Positions 1 through 8,839 of a stretch of DNA of 64,000 bases are shown here, piece after piece. Both the position numbers and the translations under genes were made by a program. The notes below the pieces were generated by a model. It was not told where the DNA came from. It ran no database searches and saw only the letters and a list, made by a program, of their open reading frames with translations. Numbering within the stretch: the first letter of the stretch is position 1; each line of letters opens with the position of its first letter. Source of the DNA: Chryseobacterium aureum (lineage in GTDB: Bacteria > Bacteroidota > Bacteroidia > Flavobacteriales > Weeksellaceae); assembly GCF_003971235.1 (NCBI RefSeq), contig NZ_CP034661.1, positions 248,001 through 312,000 on the forward strand, written 5' to 3'.

Positions 1-2
1 AG

Positions 3-2924
3 TGGAAATATGATAAAAACGGAAGAGTAATTCATACCAAAGGAACAGACGGATATATGGAGGGAAGACTTCAGTATCACGATGAAGAAGGTTTCACAGA
101 AGTTATTTATCCAAAACAGAACAGCAGAAAAGAAGAATATCATTATGATGAAAACTTTCTGGTCTATAAGAAAGTAGACGGAGAAGGCGGCGAAACATGG
201 TATGATTATACCGCTCATAATGAACTGAAAATGATAGGTTCACCTGAAGGCAGGGTAGAAGGATTCACTTATGATGAAATGGGAAATATTAAGACCTATC
301 ACAGTCCGGATGGAGAAGAATACCAGTATCAGTATAATGAATTTGGACAGGTGATAGCCCGTTTTTCCCCTTCCGGAGCCTCAGAAACATGGAGTTATGA
401 TGAGGATGGTAAACTCTTAAGCTACACCGATCCCACAGAAGAAACCGTTTACTACGAATATGCCGATGGCGAAAGACTTCCTGAAGCCAGCAGAAGAGGA
501 GATATTATCACCCGCTATCAATACAATCAAAGAGGGCAGGTAACTCTTATTACCAATAGTGCCGGCGCTGAGCAGTATCTGAAATATGACGAATATGGAA
601 GAATGCTCGTTTTCAGCCCCAAACCATTAAACCGGACCATTCTGAACAGAGACAGAATGGGAAGGGTAATAGAGGTAGATGAACAGGGACAGCTTCCTTT
701 AAAGCTGCGTTACGATGCTTATGATCTTCCGGTATACGCCACAGACGGCCGTGCAGAATGGCTTCTGAGCTATACCCCATTGGGCAGCCTGAAACGTAAG
801 GTAAGACGCAATGCCCTTACCAATAAAAAAGAAGAAACGGTAATTTTTGGATATGATGCCTATGAAAATTTAGTAAGCATAACCAATGAAAAAGGAGAAA
901 TTTATTCTTTTGAAAGAAATAATAATAATGAAATCATTGGAGAAACGGGCTTTGATGGTCAGAAAAAATTCTTTGTAAGAGACAAAGACGGGCTCATTAC
1001 CCAAAGAAGAACCCCTCAGGGAAAAAATACATTCTATGAGTATGATTTAGGACGAAGAATCACACAGACTCATTATCCGGACGGAACCTGGGAAGCTTAT
1101 CAATATGATACCTCAGGATTACTGATTAAAGCTGATAATGAGGACAGCAGCATCAGTTTCCAGAGAAATAAATTAGGACAGATCATCAGTGAAAAACAGG
1201 GTGAATATTCCATTCGGTATGAATATGACATCCAGGGAAACCTCATAGGCCTACAAAGCAGCCTTGGGGCAGAAATAGAATATACTTACAATGATCTGAG
1301 ACATCTTAAGACAGTTAAAGCGACCACCCATGAACTTCAGCTTCCATGGCAGATGAACCTGAATATCGGCCAGAGCGGACAGATACTTTCCCGTGAAATG
1401 ACAGGCGGAGTAGAAAGTACTTTCGAGTTTGATCATATCGGAATGCCGGTAAGCCAGAAAGTGAAAGTTAATAAAACAGACACAACTTTCCATAAAGATT
1501 ATGACTGGGCCGCCGGAGGCCGGCTGTTCAATGTTCTGGACAGAGTGACGGGAGGAAGAACCAGATTTGACTATGATGCATTTGGAAGTCTCATCGCTGC
1601 AGAATACTCAAGTGGTGAAGTGCAGTATAAAAATCCTGATGCCACAGGGTGTCTCTATGAAAGTGCTAAAAGAACCGACCGTGTTTACGATAAGGGAGGA
1701 AAACTGATGCGCGACAAAAACTGGTTCTACCACTATGATGAGGAAGGCAATTTACTGTTAAAAAGCAAACGTCCGATCAACAATGTCCTGCCGGAAAATC
1801 ACGAAGAAGAAGATCTCGTGCATCCTTACTACAAAACCATCGCCTCAGACTGGCTGAATACTCCTAAGCTCCCGGACGGTATCGATTTACCCGATGTTAA
1901 TCCAATACCTTCCGCAGAAGTGCAAAACCCGGAATGGAACCCTGGCGACTGGGCTTATTGCTGGCATGCCAACGGAATGCTTACCAAAGTAAAACGTCCC
2001 GATGGAAAAGAGGTCAGTTTTAGCTATGATGCACTGGGAAGAAGAATATCAAAAATTGGAGCAAAGAAAATAACTCGTTATATTTGGGATGGCAATGTCA
2101 TTTTGCATGAATGGAGTTATGATATTGATGAAGTATCTGTAACCTCAGTAGATGACGAGGGAAATGTCATAGCAGGAAAAGAACCTGTACAAAATGTGGT
2201 TACCTGGGTATATGAGCGAAATTCATATATACCATGTGCCAAAATGATTAATGGAGAAAGCTACAGCATTGTCTCCGATTATTTAGGCAGGCCTGTTCAG
2301 GCTTTTGATGAAGAAGGACAAATCGTCTGGAGTACAGAATATGATATTTACGGAAACCTTAAAAAATTAAAAGGAGACCGTTATTTTATTCCATTCAGAC
2401 AACTTGGGCAATATGAGGATATAGAAACAGATGGTCTTTATTATAATCGCTTTAGGTATTATGATAACGATAGTGGAATTTATATTTCTAAAGACCCGAT
2501 AGGGCTATTTGGAAATAATCCCAATTTCTATGCATACGTTTTTGACAGTAATATTTGGGTAGATCCATTTGGGCTTACAGGTACCTATATGTTTACTAAT
2601 GGTTCAAAATGGTATATAGGAAAAGGGCCTTCCAACAGGATGTATACTTCAATGGGAGAAAGAGTGGGAGGCAAAGGAAATGTTACTCAGGGAATACATG
2701 TGGATTATGGAGATAATAAAACAGGGCTGATGGTAGAAGCTGAATTAATGAGAAGAAATAATGCCGTGACCGCTATTGATTTTGATAATGCTATCAATTC
2801 ACCAGGCGAAAAATTATTGACAGATGCACAATTGAATAATCCAACCTTATACAATGATATTGTAAAGAAAGCGGATGATTTTGAGACAAAATTTAATACT
2901 ACAGTAGGAATAAAATGTTACTAG
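3..2924 (+). CDS. RHS-repeat polymorphic toxin, C-terminal part (5' end outside window)
   Basis: The frame is open from the first bases of the window, so this is the 3' part of a longer gene; the ATG at 57 is internal. Dozens of YD repeats (patterns such as YDxxGxL and YxYDxxGN) form the RHS cage that encloses the toxin. The core ends with RYYDNDSGIYISKDPIGL and, about 30 residues on, DPFGL, the usual junction. The ~110 residues after it are the variable toxin tip. The tip begins YMFTNGSKWYIGKG and has a later Glu in EAELMRR, which resembles a GIY-YIG nuclease core (inference). A candidate immunity gene overlaps the 3' end by 10 bp. RHS proteins act in contact-dependent competition; the export route is not visible here. 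Confidence 0.93.
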   Translation, partial: WKYDKNGRVIHTKGTDGYMEGRLQYHDEEGFTEVIYPKQNSRKEEYHYDENFLVYKKVDGEGGETWYDYTAHNELKMIGSPEGRVEGFTYDEMGNIKTYHSPDGEEYQYQYNEFGQVIARFSPSGASETWSYDEDGKLLSYTDPTEETVYYEYADGERLPEASRRGDIITRYQYNQRGQVTLITNSAGAEQYLKYDEYGRMLVFSPKPLNRTILNRDRMGRVIEVDEQGQLPLKLRYDAYDLPVYATDGRAEWLLSYTPLGSLKRKVRRNALTNKKEETVIFGYDAYENLVSITNEKGEIYSFERNNNNEIIGETGFDGQKKFFVRDKDGLITQRRTPQGKNTFYEYDLGRRITQTHYPDGTWEAYQYDTSGLLIKADNEDSSISFQRNKLGQIISEKQGEYSIRYEYDIQGNLIGLQSSLGAEIEYTYNDLRHLKTVKATTHELQLPWQMNLNIGQSGQILSREMTGGVESTFEFDHIGMPVSQKVKVNKTDTTFHKDYDWAAGGRLFNVLDRVTGGRTRFDYDAFGSLIAAEYSSGEVQYKNPDATGCLYESAKRTDRVYDKGGKLMRDKNWFYHYDEEGNLLLKSKRPINNVLPENHEEEDLVHPYYKTIASDWLNTPKLPDGIDLPDVNPIPSAEVQNPEWNPGDWAYCWHANGMLTKVKRPDGKEVSFSYDALGRRISKIGAKKITRYIWDGNVILHEWSYDIDEVSVTSVDDEGNVIAGKEPVQNVVTWVYERNSYIPCAKMINGESYSIVSDYLGRPVQAFDEEGQIVWSTEYDIYGNLKKLKGDRYFIPFRQLGQYEDIETDGLYYNRFRYYDNDSGIYISKDPIGLFGNNPNFYAYVFDSNIWVDPFGLTGTYMFTNGSKWYIGKGPSNRMYTSMGERVGGKGNVTQGIHVDYGDNKTGLMVEAELMRRNNAVTAIDFDNAINSPGEKLLTDAQLNNPTLYNDIVKKADDFETKFNTTVGIKCY

Positions 2925-3589
2925 ATAAAACAGTAAGAAAAAATTTAGACGGTGAATATATAGTTATTCATGCTAATCAGTTAAAAGAAGGTACAGAATA
3001 TGCTAAGCATTTAAAAATTGCTCAAATTCAGATAAGAGGGTTCTTAGGGCATGAAAATACTGAGTTTAAAGTCGATTTTAAAGAATTTGAAAAACTTTCA
3101 GATCACTTGAAAATTATTTCTTTAAGCACAATAGAAAATGTTGCAAATATTGAATCAATATACTCTTTGCAAAACCTTGAAAAGATCTATGTAGAGAAGC
3201 AAAAATTTTCAATTGATATATCAAATTTCCATAAAATTAAACATCTGGGTAGTGAGTATTGGAAAGGATTGGTTAATTTTAATAAGGCTTATTCATTACA
3301 AAGTCTTGTCCTTACAAAATTCCCAAACACGAACCTTAGTGAACTTTCCAAATTGGAAAATCTGAAAGTTCTCCATGTCTACACTTCGAAGATAGAAACA
3401 CTGGATGGTATAGAAAATCTTCCGTTGGAAGAATTAGCTTTAGTGAAAAACAATAGTTTGGAAAATATAGAAGTCATTAAAAAATTGAAAATGCTGAAGG
3501 ATCTTTTAATTGAAAAGTGTAAAAAAATTGATGATTATAAATCTGTGGACGAGATAATGGATAAAGTGAACGTAAGAATTATTAAATAA
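2915..3589 (+). CDS. Leucine-rich-repeat-like protein, probable cognate immunity protein of the RHS toxin
   Basis: The gene starts inside the last codons of the RHS toxin gene (10-bp overlap), the position and coupling expected of a cognate immunity gene. The 224-residue protein has no signal peptide or membrane segment, so it is probably cytoplasmic. From about residue 60 onward there are degenerate LRR-like units (LQNLEKIYV, LSKLENLKVLHV, LEELALVKN, LKMLKDLLIEK). LRR and other solenoid folds occur among immunity proteins of polymorphic toxins. I do not recognise a named Imm family. Base composition is more AT-rich than the RHS core, as is usual for tip/immunity modules that are exchanged between strains. 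Confidence 0.75.
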   Translation: MLLDKTVRKNLDGEYIVIHANQLKEGTEYAKHLKIAQIQIRGFLGHENTEFKVDFKEFEKLSDHLKIISLSTIENVANIESIYSLQNLEKIYVEKQKFSIDISNFHKIKHLGSEYWKGLVNFNKAYSLQSLVLTKFPNTNLSELSKLENLKVLHVYTSKIETLDGIENLPLEELALVKNNSLENIEVIKKLKMLKDLLIEKCKKIDDYKSVDEIMDKVNVRIIK

Positions 3590-3611
3590 ATATGAAATTG
3601 AAGAAGTATAA

Positions 3612-4217
3612 ATGAGTAATATATCTCAAAAGATCCAGAACAATATTGATAACATTGAATCATTAAAAAAACAGATCTCGGGATGGAAAAAGCTAAGTGA
3701 TGAAGAACTTTTTCAGGCCGTTAAAGAATTTGAAAAAACTCCAAGGCTGGAAGTGTCAATATATTATAATGATCTTTTTAATGATGCTAAATTTGCCGAT
3801 ATCCTGTTAGATATTTATAAAAATAATACTGGAAATGCCAAGTTGGTTATTCTTCTCATTTCAGCAATAGGCAATATGATTCAAAGATATAATCTGCCAG
3901 AAACAAAGGATATTTATGAGTTGATGTTTGATAATGCTTACAAAAAAAACATAGGTCCTTATGTCGCGATATTTCTTCCAAAAATGGAGCATTTTAAAAA
4001 TTACAGTAATAAATGGCAGTATTTTATGGAGGTAAAGGACATGTGTCCGAAGAAAGTAGCAGAAAGTTCTTTTGAAGTCATCATGGATATATTGGGCAGT
4101 GAAATTCCTGAAGATTATAAAGACGAGGTTGCTAATTATTTCGACAAAAAAGCAGAAGAATCCAATAATGAATATGGAAGGCAATATTATTCAGATTTAG
4201 CGAATAAGTTTAAATAA
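3612..4217 (+). CDS. Hypothetical helical protein in the immunity cluster
   Basis: A 201-residue protein, predicted soluble, rich in Lys, Glu and Asn, with no signal peptide. Its composition suggests an all-helical, HEAT/ARM-like fold, but no family was recognised. It lies 22 bp after the LRR immunity gene and 3 bp before the next gene, so the four genes from 2915 to 5087 are probably one transcript. By position it may be a second immunity protein for the same toxin or an orphan kept from a displaced toxin tip. Function is not established from sequence. Confidence 0.7.
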   Translation: MSNISQKIQNNIDNIESLKKQISGWKKLSDEELFQAVKEFEKTPRLEVSIYYNDLFNDAKFADILLDIYKNNTGNAKLVILLISAIGNMIQRYNLPETKDIYELMFDNAYKKNIGPYVAIFLPKMEHFKNYSNKWQYFMEVKDMCPKKVAESSFEVIMDILGSEIPEDYKDEVANYFDKKAEESNNEYGRQYYSDLANKFK

Positions 4218-4220
4218 TTT

Positions 4221-4724
4221 ATGGAATACTTTGAAAAAAAAGAGGGTAATATTTTTTTCATACCCTTATTCTTACCTGGAGGGGTAAAAGAAAATGTTAA
4301 AAATTATAAATCTTTTAAATTTGTTGAAAATGAAACATATGCGTATGGAAGATTAATTGAAAAGAATGATTCAACCGGAGATCTTATTGAAATATTTAAA
4401 TATACAGGTGAAATTCCAAAGGATAAAAATATAATTCTTAATTCAGGAAGATTAACAGAGCCTATCCATACTACACTGGCTTTTGACAGAAACAGATGGA
4501 GATTTATTTTGGAGACAGATCAGTATGATAAAAATAAAGATTCCAATTATTCTGAAATAACTTTTATTCTGGGTACAGAAAATAGCTTTGATTTATGGAA
4601 AGGCGGAACAAAGCAAAGAATAAGTAATGACGAGGCTAAAAAATATAACCCCTGGACTATCTTCAATCCAACAAGAGTTGAGGATGCTATAAAAACTGAT
4701 AACCTGGCTCTGCTCCAGCAATAA
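4221..4724 (+). CDS. Imm26-like immunity protein
   Basis: A 167-residue soluble protein. Its N-terminal half, GNIFFIPL at about residues 9-16 followed by YAYGRLIE and DLIEIFKYTGE, matches what I recall of the Imm26 family (GDxFxIPL ... YxxGRV ... IEIF). Imm26 proteins are immunity proteins in polymorphic toxin loci of Bacteroidota and Firmicutes. It starts 3 bp after the upstream gene and is followed 9 bp later by an Imm51-like gene. Several different immunity families in a row behind one RHS gene suggest a stockpile of orphan immunities against rivals' toxins. The family match is from memory and is moderate. Confidence 0.6.
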   Translation: MEYFEKKEGNIFFIPLFLPGGVKENVKNYKSFKFVENETYAYGRLIEKNDSTGDLIEIFKYTGEIPKDKNIILNSGRLTEPIHTTLAFDRNRWRFILETDQYDKNKDSNYSEITFILGTENSFDLWKGGTKQRISNDEAKKYNPWTIFNPTRVEDAIKTDNLALLQQ

Positions 4725-4733
4725 GATGATAAG

Positions 4734-5087
4734 ATGATGGAAACAAATAATTTAAAACAAGCAATCAAACCCTTTTTTTGGGTAGAACACTCCAACAGCT
4801 TTTCTGTTTGTCTGGATGCAGGATCCTATAAACAGGAAATATTTGATACCCGTGCCGATGAAGGTTTCGAAGGAAATGGCTATGATTGGGCCTCATTAGC
4901 AGATGTTTTTATCCAAGAAAAAAGACCCGATCTGATTGATATCATTCATTTCGATCCTGAAGCAGGAATGTTTTGTGCCTATTCTTCCGATTCAGAAAAG
5001 TTGAAAGAATTTATCTTAAACTTTAAAAATGCATGCGAAGATGAAACCTTACTCAAAGATTTGTTTTCACGCGCAGAGCTGGATTGA
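4734..5087 (+). CDS. Imm51 family immunity protein
   Basis: A 117-residue soluble protein carrying the hallmark run of Imm51: FDTRADEGFEGNGYDWASLA at about residues 38-57, then FDPEAGMFCAYSS and a C-terminal DLFSRAEL. Imm51 members neutralise nuclease-type toxins of secreted polymorphic systems, but the toxin partner here is not identified. An in-frame second ATG directly follows the first, so the start may be three bases later. It is the last tightly spaced gene of the immunity run; the next gene is 108 bp away. Confidence 0.85.
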   Translation: MMETNNLKQAIKPFFWVEHSNSFSVCLDAGSYKQEIFDTRADEGFEGNGYDWASLADVFIQEKRPDLIDIIHFDPEAGMFCAYSSDSEKLKEFILNFKNACEDETLLKDLFSRAELD

Positions 5088-5195
5088 TCTGGTATACTGC
5101 TTCTAAAAAAATATTGTTAACAAAAAGAAATATGAAAACATGCCAATGCCGCAAAAACAGTAAATAAATTTTAATCCAAATCCAATCCAATCTAT

Positions 5196-5690
5196 ATGAA
5201 GAAAATATTCTCCGAACTTAAAGGGTTCGTCGTGTTCAGTCCGCAGCTTTTAGCAAAATATCTGGAAGAAAATCATCTTGAGGGTAATAATATTTTAAAA
5301 TATTTTGTTGAAAATGAACATGGCGATGAAATTACAAAATCAGGAATTGCTATTCCCATCATAGGGGTAGAAGAAGATGATTATGCATTTCGGGTATCAG
5401 TGAATGAAGAAAAAATTCTGAATGATGAGGAAGTAGAGGTAGAATCTAAAGGGTGGATATTCCAGACCGTTAATCATGAAGTGAAAATTGTAGGCATTGG
5501 CTATCTGAAAGATATCACTGCTATCAATGAGGAAAATTGCATCACATTTTCCTTGGAAAACGGATGGTATTCTTTAAAAATACGGGGCGGAAATAAAAAT
5601 GGTGAAAGATTATTTGAATTGAATATGCAGAAACAGGACATGCATCCGGCCTTTAGTGGAGATGTTACTACAGAATATTACTATGGATGA
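5196..5690 (+). CDS. Hypothetical protein, probable last member of the immunity cluster
   Basis: A 164-residue acidic, soluble protein that looks mostly beta by its alternating hydrophobic pattern (VVFSPQLL, AIPIIGV, VKIVGIGYL, WYSLKIRGG) and ends in TTEYYYG. I do not recognise the family. It sits 108 bp after the Imm51-like gene, same strand, and before the tRNA. The location and size suit an orphan immunity protein, but that is inferred from position only. Confidence 0.6.
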   Translation: MKKIFSELKGFVVFSPQLLAKYLEENHLEGNNILKYFVENEHGDEITKSGIAIPIIGVEEDDYAFRVSVNEEKILNDEEVEVESKGWIFQTVNHEVKIVGIGYLKDITAINEENCITFSLENGWYSLKIRGGNKNGERLFELNMQKQDMHPAFSGDVTTEYYYG

Positions 5691-5819
5691 AAATATTTAA
5701 TAGAAGTAGAATATCCTTTATTTGAGGTTAAATAACTGAAGTTGAGTTTTTAAAATCTTCTTATTTTGGATACTGACACTGGGAATCTGTAAAAAATCCG
5801 GCTTTTCTTGAAAAAATAT

Positions 5820-5850
5820 TTTGCCAGTAATAAAAAACTTTCTATATTTG
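5820..5850 (+). promoter_or_regulatory. Bacteroidota-type promoter of tRNA-Ser
   Basis: TTTG at 5820-5823 and TATATTTG at 5843-5850, 19 bp apart, match the flavobacterial consensus TTTG-N19-21-TAnnTTTG. Transcription would start near 5855, about 30 bases before the mature tRNA. Confidence 0.75.
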
Positions 5851-5884
5851 CACCACTGAAAACAACGGTACTACCGGAGTTCAG

Positions 5885-5969
5885 GGAGAGTTGGCAGAGT
5901 GGTCGATTGCGGCAGTCTTGAAAACTGTTGACTGTAACAGGTCCGGGGGTTCGAATCCCTCACTCTCCG
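5885..5969 (+). tRNA. tRNA-Ser(TGA)
   Basis: An 85-nt class II tRNA. The acceptor arms GGAGAGT and ACTCTCC pair fully, followed by a G discriminator; CCA is not encoded. The anticodon stem GCAGT/ACTGT encloses the loop CTTGAAA, giving anticodon TGA (reads UCA/UCG). A long variable arm and the GGTTCGAATCC T-loop confirm serine identity. It is flanked by its own promoter and terminator. Confidence 0.97.
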
Positions 5970-5974
5970 CTAAA

Positions 5975-6007
5975 AACCTTAAATCAATTGATTTAAGGTT
6001 TTTTTAT
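5975..6007 (+). terminator. Rho-independent terminator after tRNA-Ser
   Basis: AAACCTTAAATC pairs with GATTTAAGGTTT around a short AATT centre, followed by a T run, directly behind the tRNA. Confidence 0.8.
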
Positions 6008-6217
6008 GCCTATAAAGGGCTTATATCAGATTGTTTTTAGAATTTTTATTATCCGCACTGCTTTTATCAAAAATCTTTTGTACACCATTCATCATGCTGA
6101 GATAATTAGATATTAGAAAAATACCCCGCTTATATATCTGATAGAATGAAGCACAACCACTGCATGCTGGAAAGGATTGTTTATATTGACAATGTTTTAC
6201 TCATAATAAAATTAATA

Positions 6218-6243
6218 AAAGCCATTACATCTGCAATGGCTTT
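6218..6243 (-). terminator. Terminator-like hairpin after the GG-leader peptide genes
   Basis: AAAGCCATT (6218-6226) pairs perfectly with AATGGCTTT (6235-6243). On the minus strand it is followed by ATTAATTTTAT, a modest U tract. It lies 35 bp downstream of the second small peptide gene. Confidence 0.55.
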
Positions 6244-6277
6244 ATCTTTATAACGGTGGATAAGAAATTTTCTTTTC

Positions 6278-6424
6278 TTAACTTAAAATGTCACATGGCG
6301 CTACACAATACACCCACGGACATCTTTTAATTCCCGGAGGTGGACAGCATGCTTCAGAGCAGGTGGCTGCTCCGCCATTCATATTCTTCAATTGGTCTCT
6401 TGAAATTTTTTTGAAATTTTTCAT
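6278..6424 (-). CDS. Short Cys-rich GG-leader peptide (bacteriocin-like / RiPP precursor type), 48 aa
   Basis: Read on the minus strand, a 48-codon frame starts MKNFKKISRDQLKNMNGG, a double-glycine leader of the type very common in Chryseobacterium 'bacteriocin-like' peptides. The 30-residue core has six cysteines and the motif EACCPPPG and ends VAPCDILS. Leaders like this are normally cleaved at GG by a peptidase-type ABC exporter. I see no exporter or modifying enzyme next to it. A paralogue with the same leader pattern lies 26 bp upstream on the same strand. Some Chryseobacterium peptides with similar leaders are associated with MNIO enzymes; an MNIO gene lies 28 kb away, but no link is shown. 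Confidence 0.72.
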   Translation of the reverse strand: MKNFKKISRDQLKNMNGGAATCSEACCPPPGIKRCPWVYCVAPCDILS

Positions 6425-6450
6425 AGTCAAGTTATTGAGTTAAAAATAAA

Positions 6451-6594
6451 TTATGGCTGGTTTCCACCGCCGCATCCGTCATAAGGCATACACTGCCATT
6501 TTCCTCCGATTAAACATAACTGACCGCCTCTGCAGTCAATTCCACCCTTAATTGTTTTCAATTCCTGTCTTTCGATTTTCTTTAAATTTTTCAT
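6451..6594 (-). CDS. Short GG-leader Cys/Gly-rich peptide (bacteriocin-like / RiPP precursor type), 47 aa
   Basis: A minus-strand 47-codon frame starts MKNLKKIERQELKTIKGG, a clear double-glycine leader. The core starts IDCRGGQLC and ends DGCGGGNQP, with four cysteines and many glycines. Leader similarity to the gene at 6278-6424 is high while the cores differ, which is typical of families that keep the leader for processing and vary the product. An AATTATT stretch precedes the ATG and no Shine-Dalgarno is needed in this phylum. The peptide may be exported after GG cleavage; its activity is unknown. Confidence 0.72.
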   Translation of the reverse strand: MKNLKKIERQELKTIKGGIDCRGGQLCLIGGKWQCMPYDGCGGGNQP

Positions 6595-6869
6595 AATAAT
6601 TTTTTAGGTTTAGTTCTATTCGAAATTAATCAAATTTTATCAACTATTGTAGAATTATTGTGAAAATATTTATTTTTAATTTATTTATTTTGGTGTTTTT
6701 TACGTTTATATTGCTGAATTGTATAATATTATTTCATGGAGTAACACTTTGAAGCCGATTGTGGATACAGTTATCCTGAATTCTGCAAAATCTTGTCTTG
6801 TGGCAAGTCTGGTCTCAGATGGACGGGGTAATTTTGGATAAAATTTAATCCACTAAATCTGATACTACG

Positions 6870-7730
6870 ATGAAAAGTTTATTCAAATTCTTTACCTTAC
6901 TGATCTTAATCAGTATTCTTACCGTATCCCGGTTATATGGTCAAAAAGTAAAGCCTTCTGAAAGTGGCTATGCACCTGTTAATGGTATTAAAGTCTATTA
7001 TGAGGTTTACGGGAAAGGAAAACCTATTGTATTGCTGCATGGTGCTTTCATGACAATTGATATGAATTGGGGTGAATTGATTCCCGAGCTTTCTAAAAAT
7101 AGAAAAGTAATCGCTCTTGAATTGCAGGGACATGGGCATTCCCCGTTTTCGGAACGAAAGTTATCACATGCCACACTGGCAAGTGACGTTACAAAAGTAA
7201 TGGACTACCTGAAAATTGACAAAGCGGATGTTGCAGGATATAGCTTTGGAGGAGAAGTAGCTTATCAGCTGGCCATACAGAGTCCGGAACGATTGGATAA
7301 ACTGGTGATTATTTCATCAACTTATAAAACAAAAGGCTGGCTTCCTGAAGTGAATAAAGCATTTGAAGGAATGAAACCGGAGTTCTTTACAGACAGCCCT
7401 CTACACAAGGCCTATAATGCTGTAGCACCGGATAAAACAAAATGGACAAAATTCCTTGAACAGATGATGGCTTCTGCCGGACAGCCTTTCGATCTTGGGG
7501 ATGATCAAATTGCTAAAATCTCAGCACCTGTTTTAATTATAGCCGGTGATAATGACGGTTTGGATAAAACAGAGCTGGCCAAAACCTATAAATTATTGGG
7601 CGGCGATGTTTTTGCAGATATGGGTGCTGTGCCCAAATCCCAGCTGGCTATTGCTCCGGCACAGACTCATGTGAGTCTGATGATGCAAACAGCAATGATC
7701 CTGAACTATCTGAACAGTTTTTTGAAATGA
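6870..7730 (+). CDS. Secreted alpha/beta-hydrolase
   Basis: A 286-residue protein with an N-terminal signal peptide (residues 1-24, ending LYGQ). The hydrolase fold begins with the oxyanion motif HGAF near residue 56 and has the nucleophile elbow GYSFGG near residue 122. The acid is probably the Asp in IAGDNDG near residue 227, and the catalytic His lies in AQTHVSL near the C-terminus. The triad is therefore complete. The substrate cannot be told; relatives include esterases and peroxidase-like lipases. The gene is followed 7 bp later by a small VOC-fold gene and may be co-transcribed with it. Confidence 0.85.
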   Translation: MKSLFKFFTLLILISILTVSRLYGQKVKPSESGYAPVNGIKVYYEVYGKGKPIVLLHGAFMTIDMNWGELIPELSKNRKVIALELQGHGHSPFSERKLSHATLASDVTKVMDYLKIDKADVAGYSFGGEVAYQLAIQSPERLDKLVIISSTYKTKGWLPEVNKAFEGMKPEFFTDSPLHKAYNAVAPDKTKWTKFLEQMMASAGQPFDLGDDQIAKISAPVLIIAGDNDGLDKTELAKTYKLLGGDVFADMGAVPKSQLAIAPAQTHVSLMMQTAMILNYLNSFLK

Positions 7731-7737
7731 ATTGATA

Positions 7738-8106
7738 ATGGAAGTAAAATTTGAAGCCGGAATTAATATTGCCATAAAGATTCCCAAAAATAAATATGAA
7801 AAAACAGTAGCTTTTTACAGAGACATTTTAAAATTGGACGTTAAGGAAAAACCAATTGATAATTCCACTGTTTCCAGAACGCATGAAGTAAAATTCGGAC
7901 ATAATATAATCTGGCTGGATTGTGTGGATAATTACACCCATTCTGAAACCTGGTTGCAGCTCACTGTTCCTGATGTAGAAACCGCTACACACTATTTGCA
8001 GTCACACGGAGTAGAAACCTGTGACGAAATTGAAGAGCTTCCTGAAAATATGCATTGGATTACTGATCCCGCGGGTACTGTTTTCAATTTGCAACAAAAG
8101 GTATAA
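7738..8106 (+). CDS. VOC-superfamily (glyoxalase/dioxygenase-fold) protein
   Basis: A 122-residue protein with one vicinal-oxygen-chelate domain: an N-terminal beta strand, YEKTVAFYRDILKLDV as the typical helix-strand element, and a C-terminal TDPAGTVFNLQQK matching the usual 'DPdGn.f.l' ending. I chose ATG 7738; the frame is open two codons further up but only with TTG. It follows the hydrolase gene by 7 bp. Members bind metals or bleomycin-like drugs or act as lyases; the substrate is unknown. Confidence 0.8.
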   Translation: MEVKFEAGINIAIKIPKNKYEKTVAFYRDILKLDVKEKPIDNSTVSRTHEVKFGHNIIWLDCVDNYTHSETWLQLTVPDVETATHYLQSHGVETCDEIEELPENMHWITDPAGTVFNLQQKV

Positions 8107-8209
8107 AAATTCTATATTCAGTCTGCCAGGATGTTTTATAGAATTATATACGGTTAATAATGTATTTTTAATACCTTTAGCAATCAATCACACAATTTAA
8201 GAAATAGCC

Positions 8210-8752
8210 ATGAAGACGAAATCATTCACTTTCATTGTAACAGCCTTTTTGCTTGTGCTAAGTACAACAGCCTTTTCACAGAAGACAGCAGGTTTAAATT
8301 CTTTACTGGATAAAAACTCAGAATTTGTTTTTCCGCAGACTGCGGATAAAATCTCAAAAGCATTGAATGTAAAAACCGTTTTTTATGAAGATGCCAATGA
8401 AGAAAAATATGCAAAATGGCCAATGAAAACAGGGTTGGAACTGTATTGCAGCTTGGGAAAGAACAATGCTGTTAATGAAATGTTCTTTACGGCTTCAGAT
8501 AACAAGCCCTTAGTGTTAGAAGGACTTCCTTTCGGTCTTATCCTGAATAAAACTACATGGCAGGATAGCAAAAACAGGTTTAGTAAATACCATGCGAAAA
8601 CACAAAAACTGGGAGCAGGTAGTGAATTTCCAGGAGGCTCAAAACTGGTTTTTAAGAAAGGGAAACATTATGCAACACTGCTATTTGATAGCAAAAATCT
8701 GTTAAAATCATTAGGCTTAACAACAGAACTTATAGACCCGGCAGCCAATTAA
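8210..8752 (+). CDS. Secreted protein of unknown function
   Basis: A 180-residue protein with a clear signal peptide (residues 1-23, ending AFSQ). The mature part has no recognised domain; it contains LPFGLILNKTTWQDSKNRF and a basic stretch KLVFKKGKHYATLLF. It is followed by a terminator at 8780-8810, so it probably ends a transcript. Likely periplasmic or outer-membrane associated. No function assigned. Confidence 0.75.
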   Translation: MKTKSFTFIVTAFLLVLSTTAFSQKTAGLNSLLDKNSEFVFPQTADKISKALNVKTVFYEDANEEKYAKWPMKTGLELYCSLGKNNAVNEMFFTASDNKPLVLEGLPFGLILNKTTWQDSKNRFSKYHAKTQKLGAGSEFPGGSKLVFKKGKHYATLLFDSKNLLKSLGLTTELIDPAAN

Positions 8753-8779
8753 TAATGGAACAAGCCTCAAAATACTACA

Positions 8780-8810
8780 AAATCCGTCAAGCCAATGACG
8801 GATTTTTTAT
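8780..8810 (+). terminator. Rho-independent terminator
   Basis: AAATCCGTCA pairs with TGACGGATTT around AGCCAA, followed by a T run; it closes the transcript of the secreted protein at 8210-8752. Confidence 0.85.
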
Positions 8811-8839
8811 TAAATGATATGAATTCATTTTAAAGGAAC

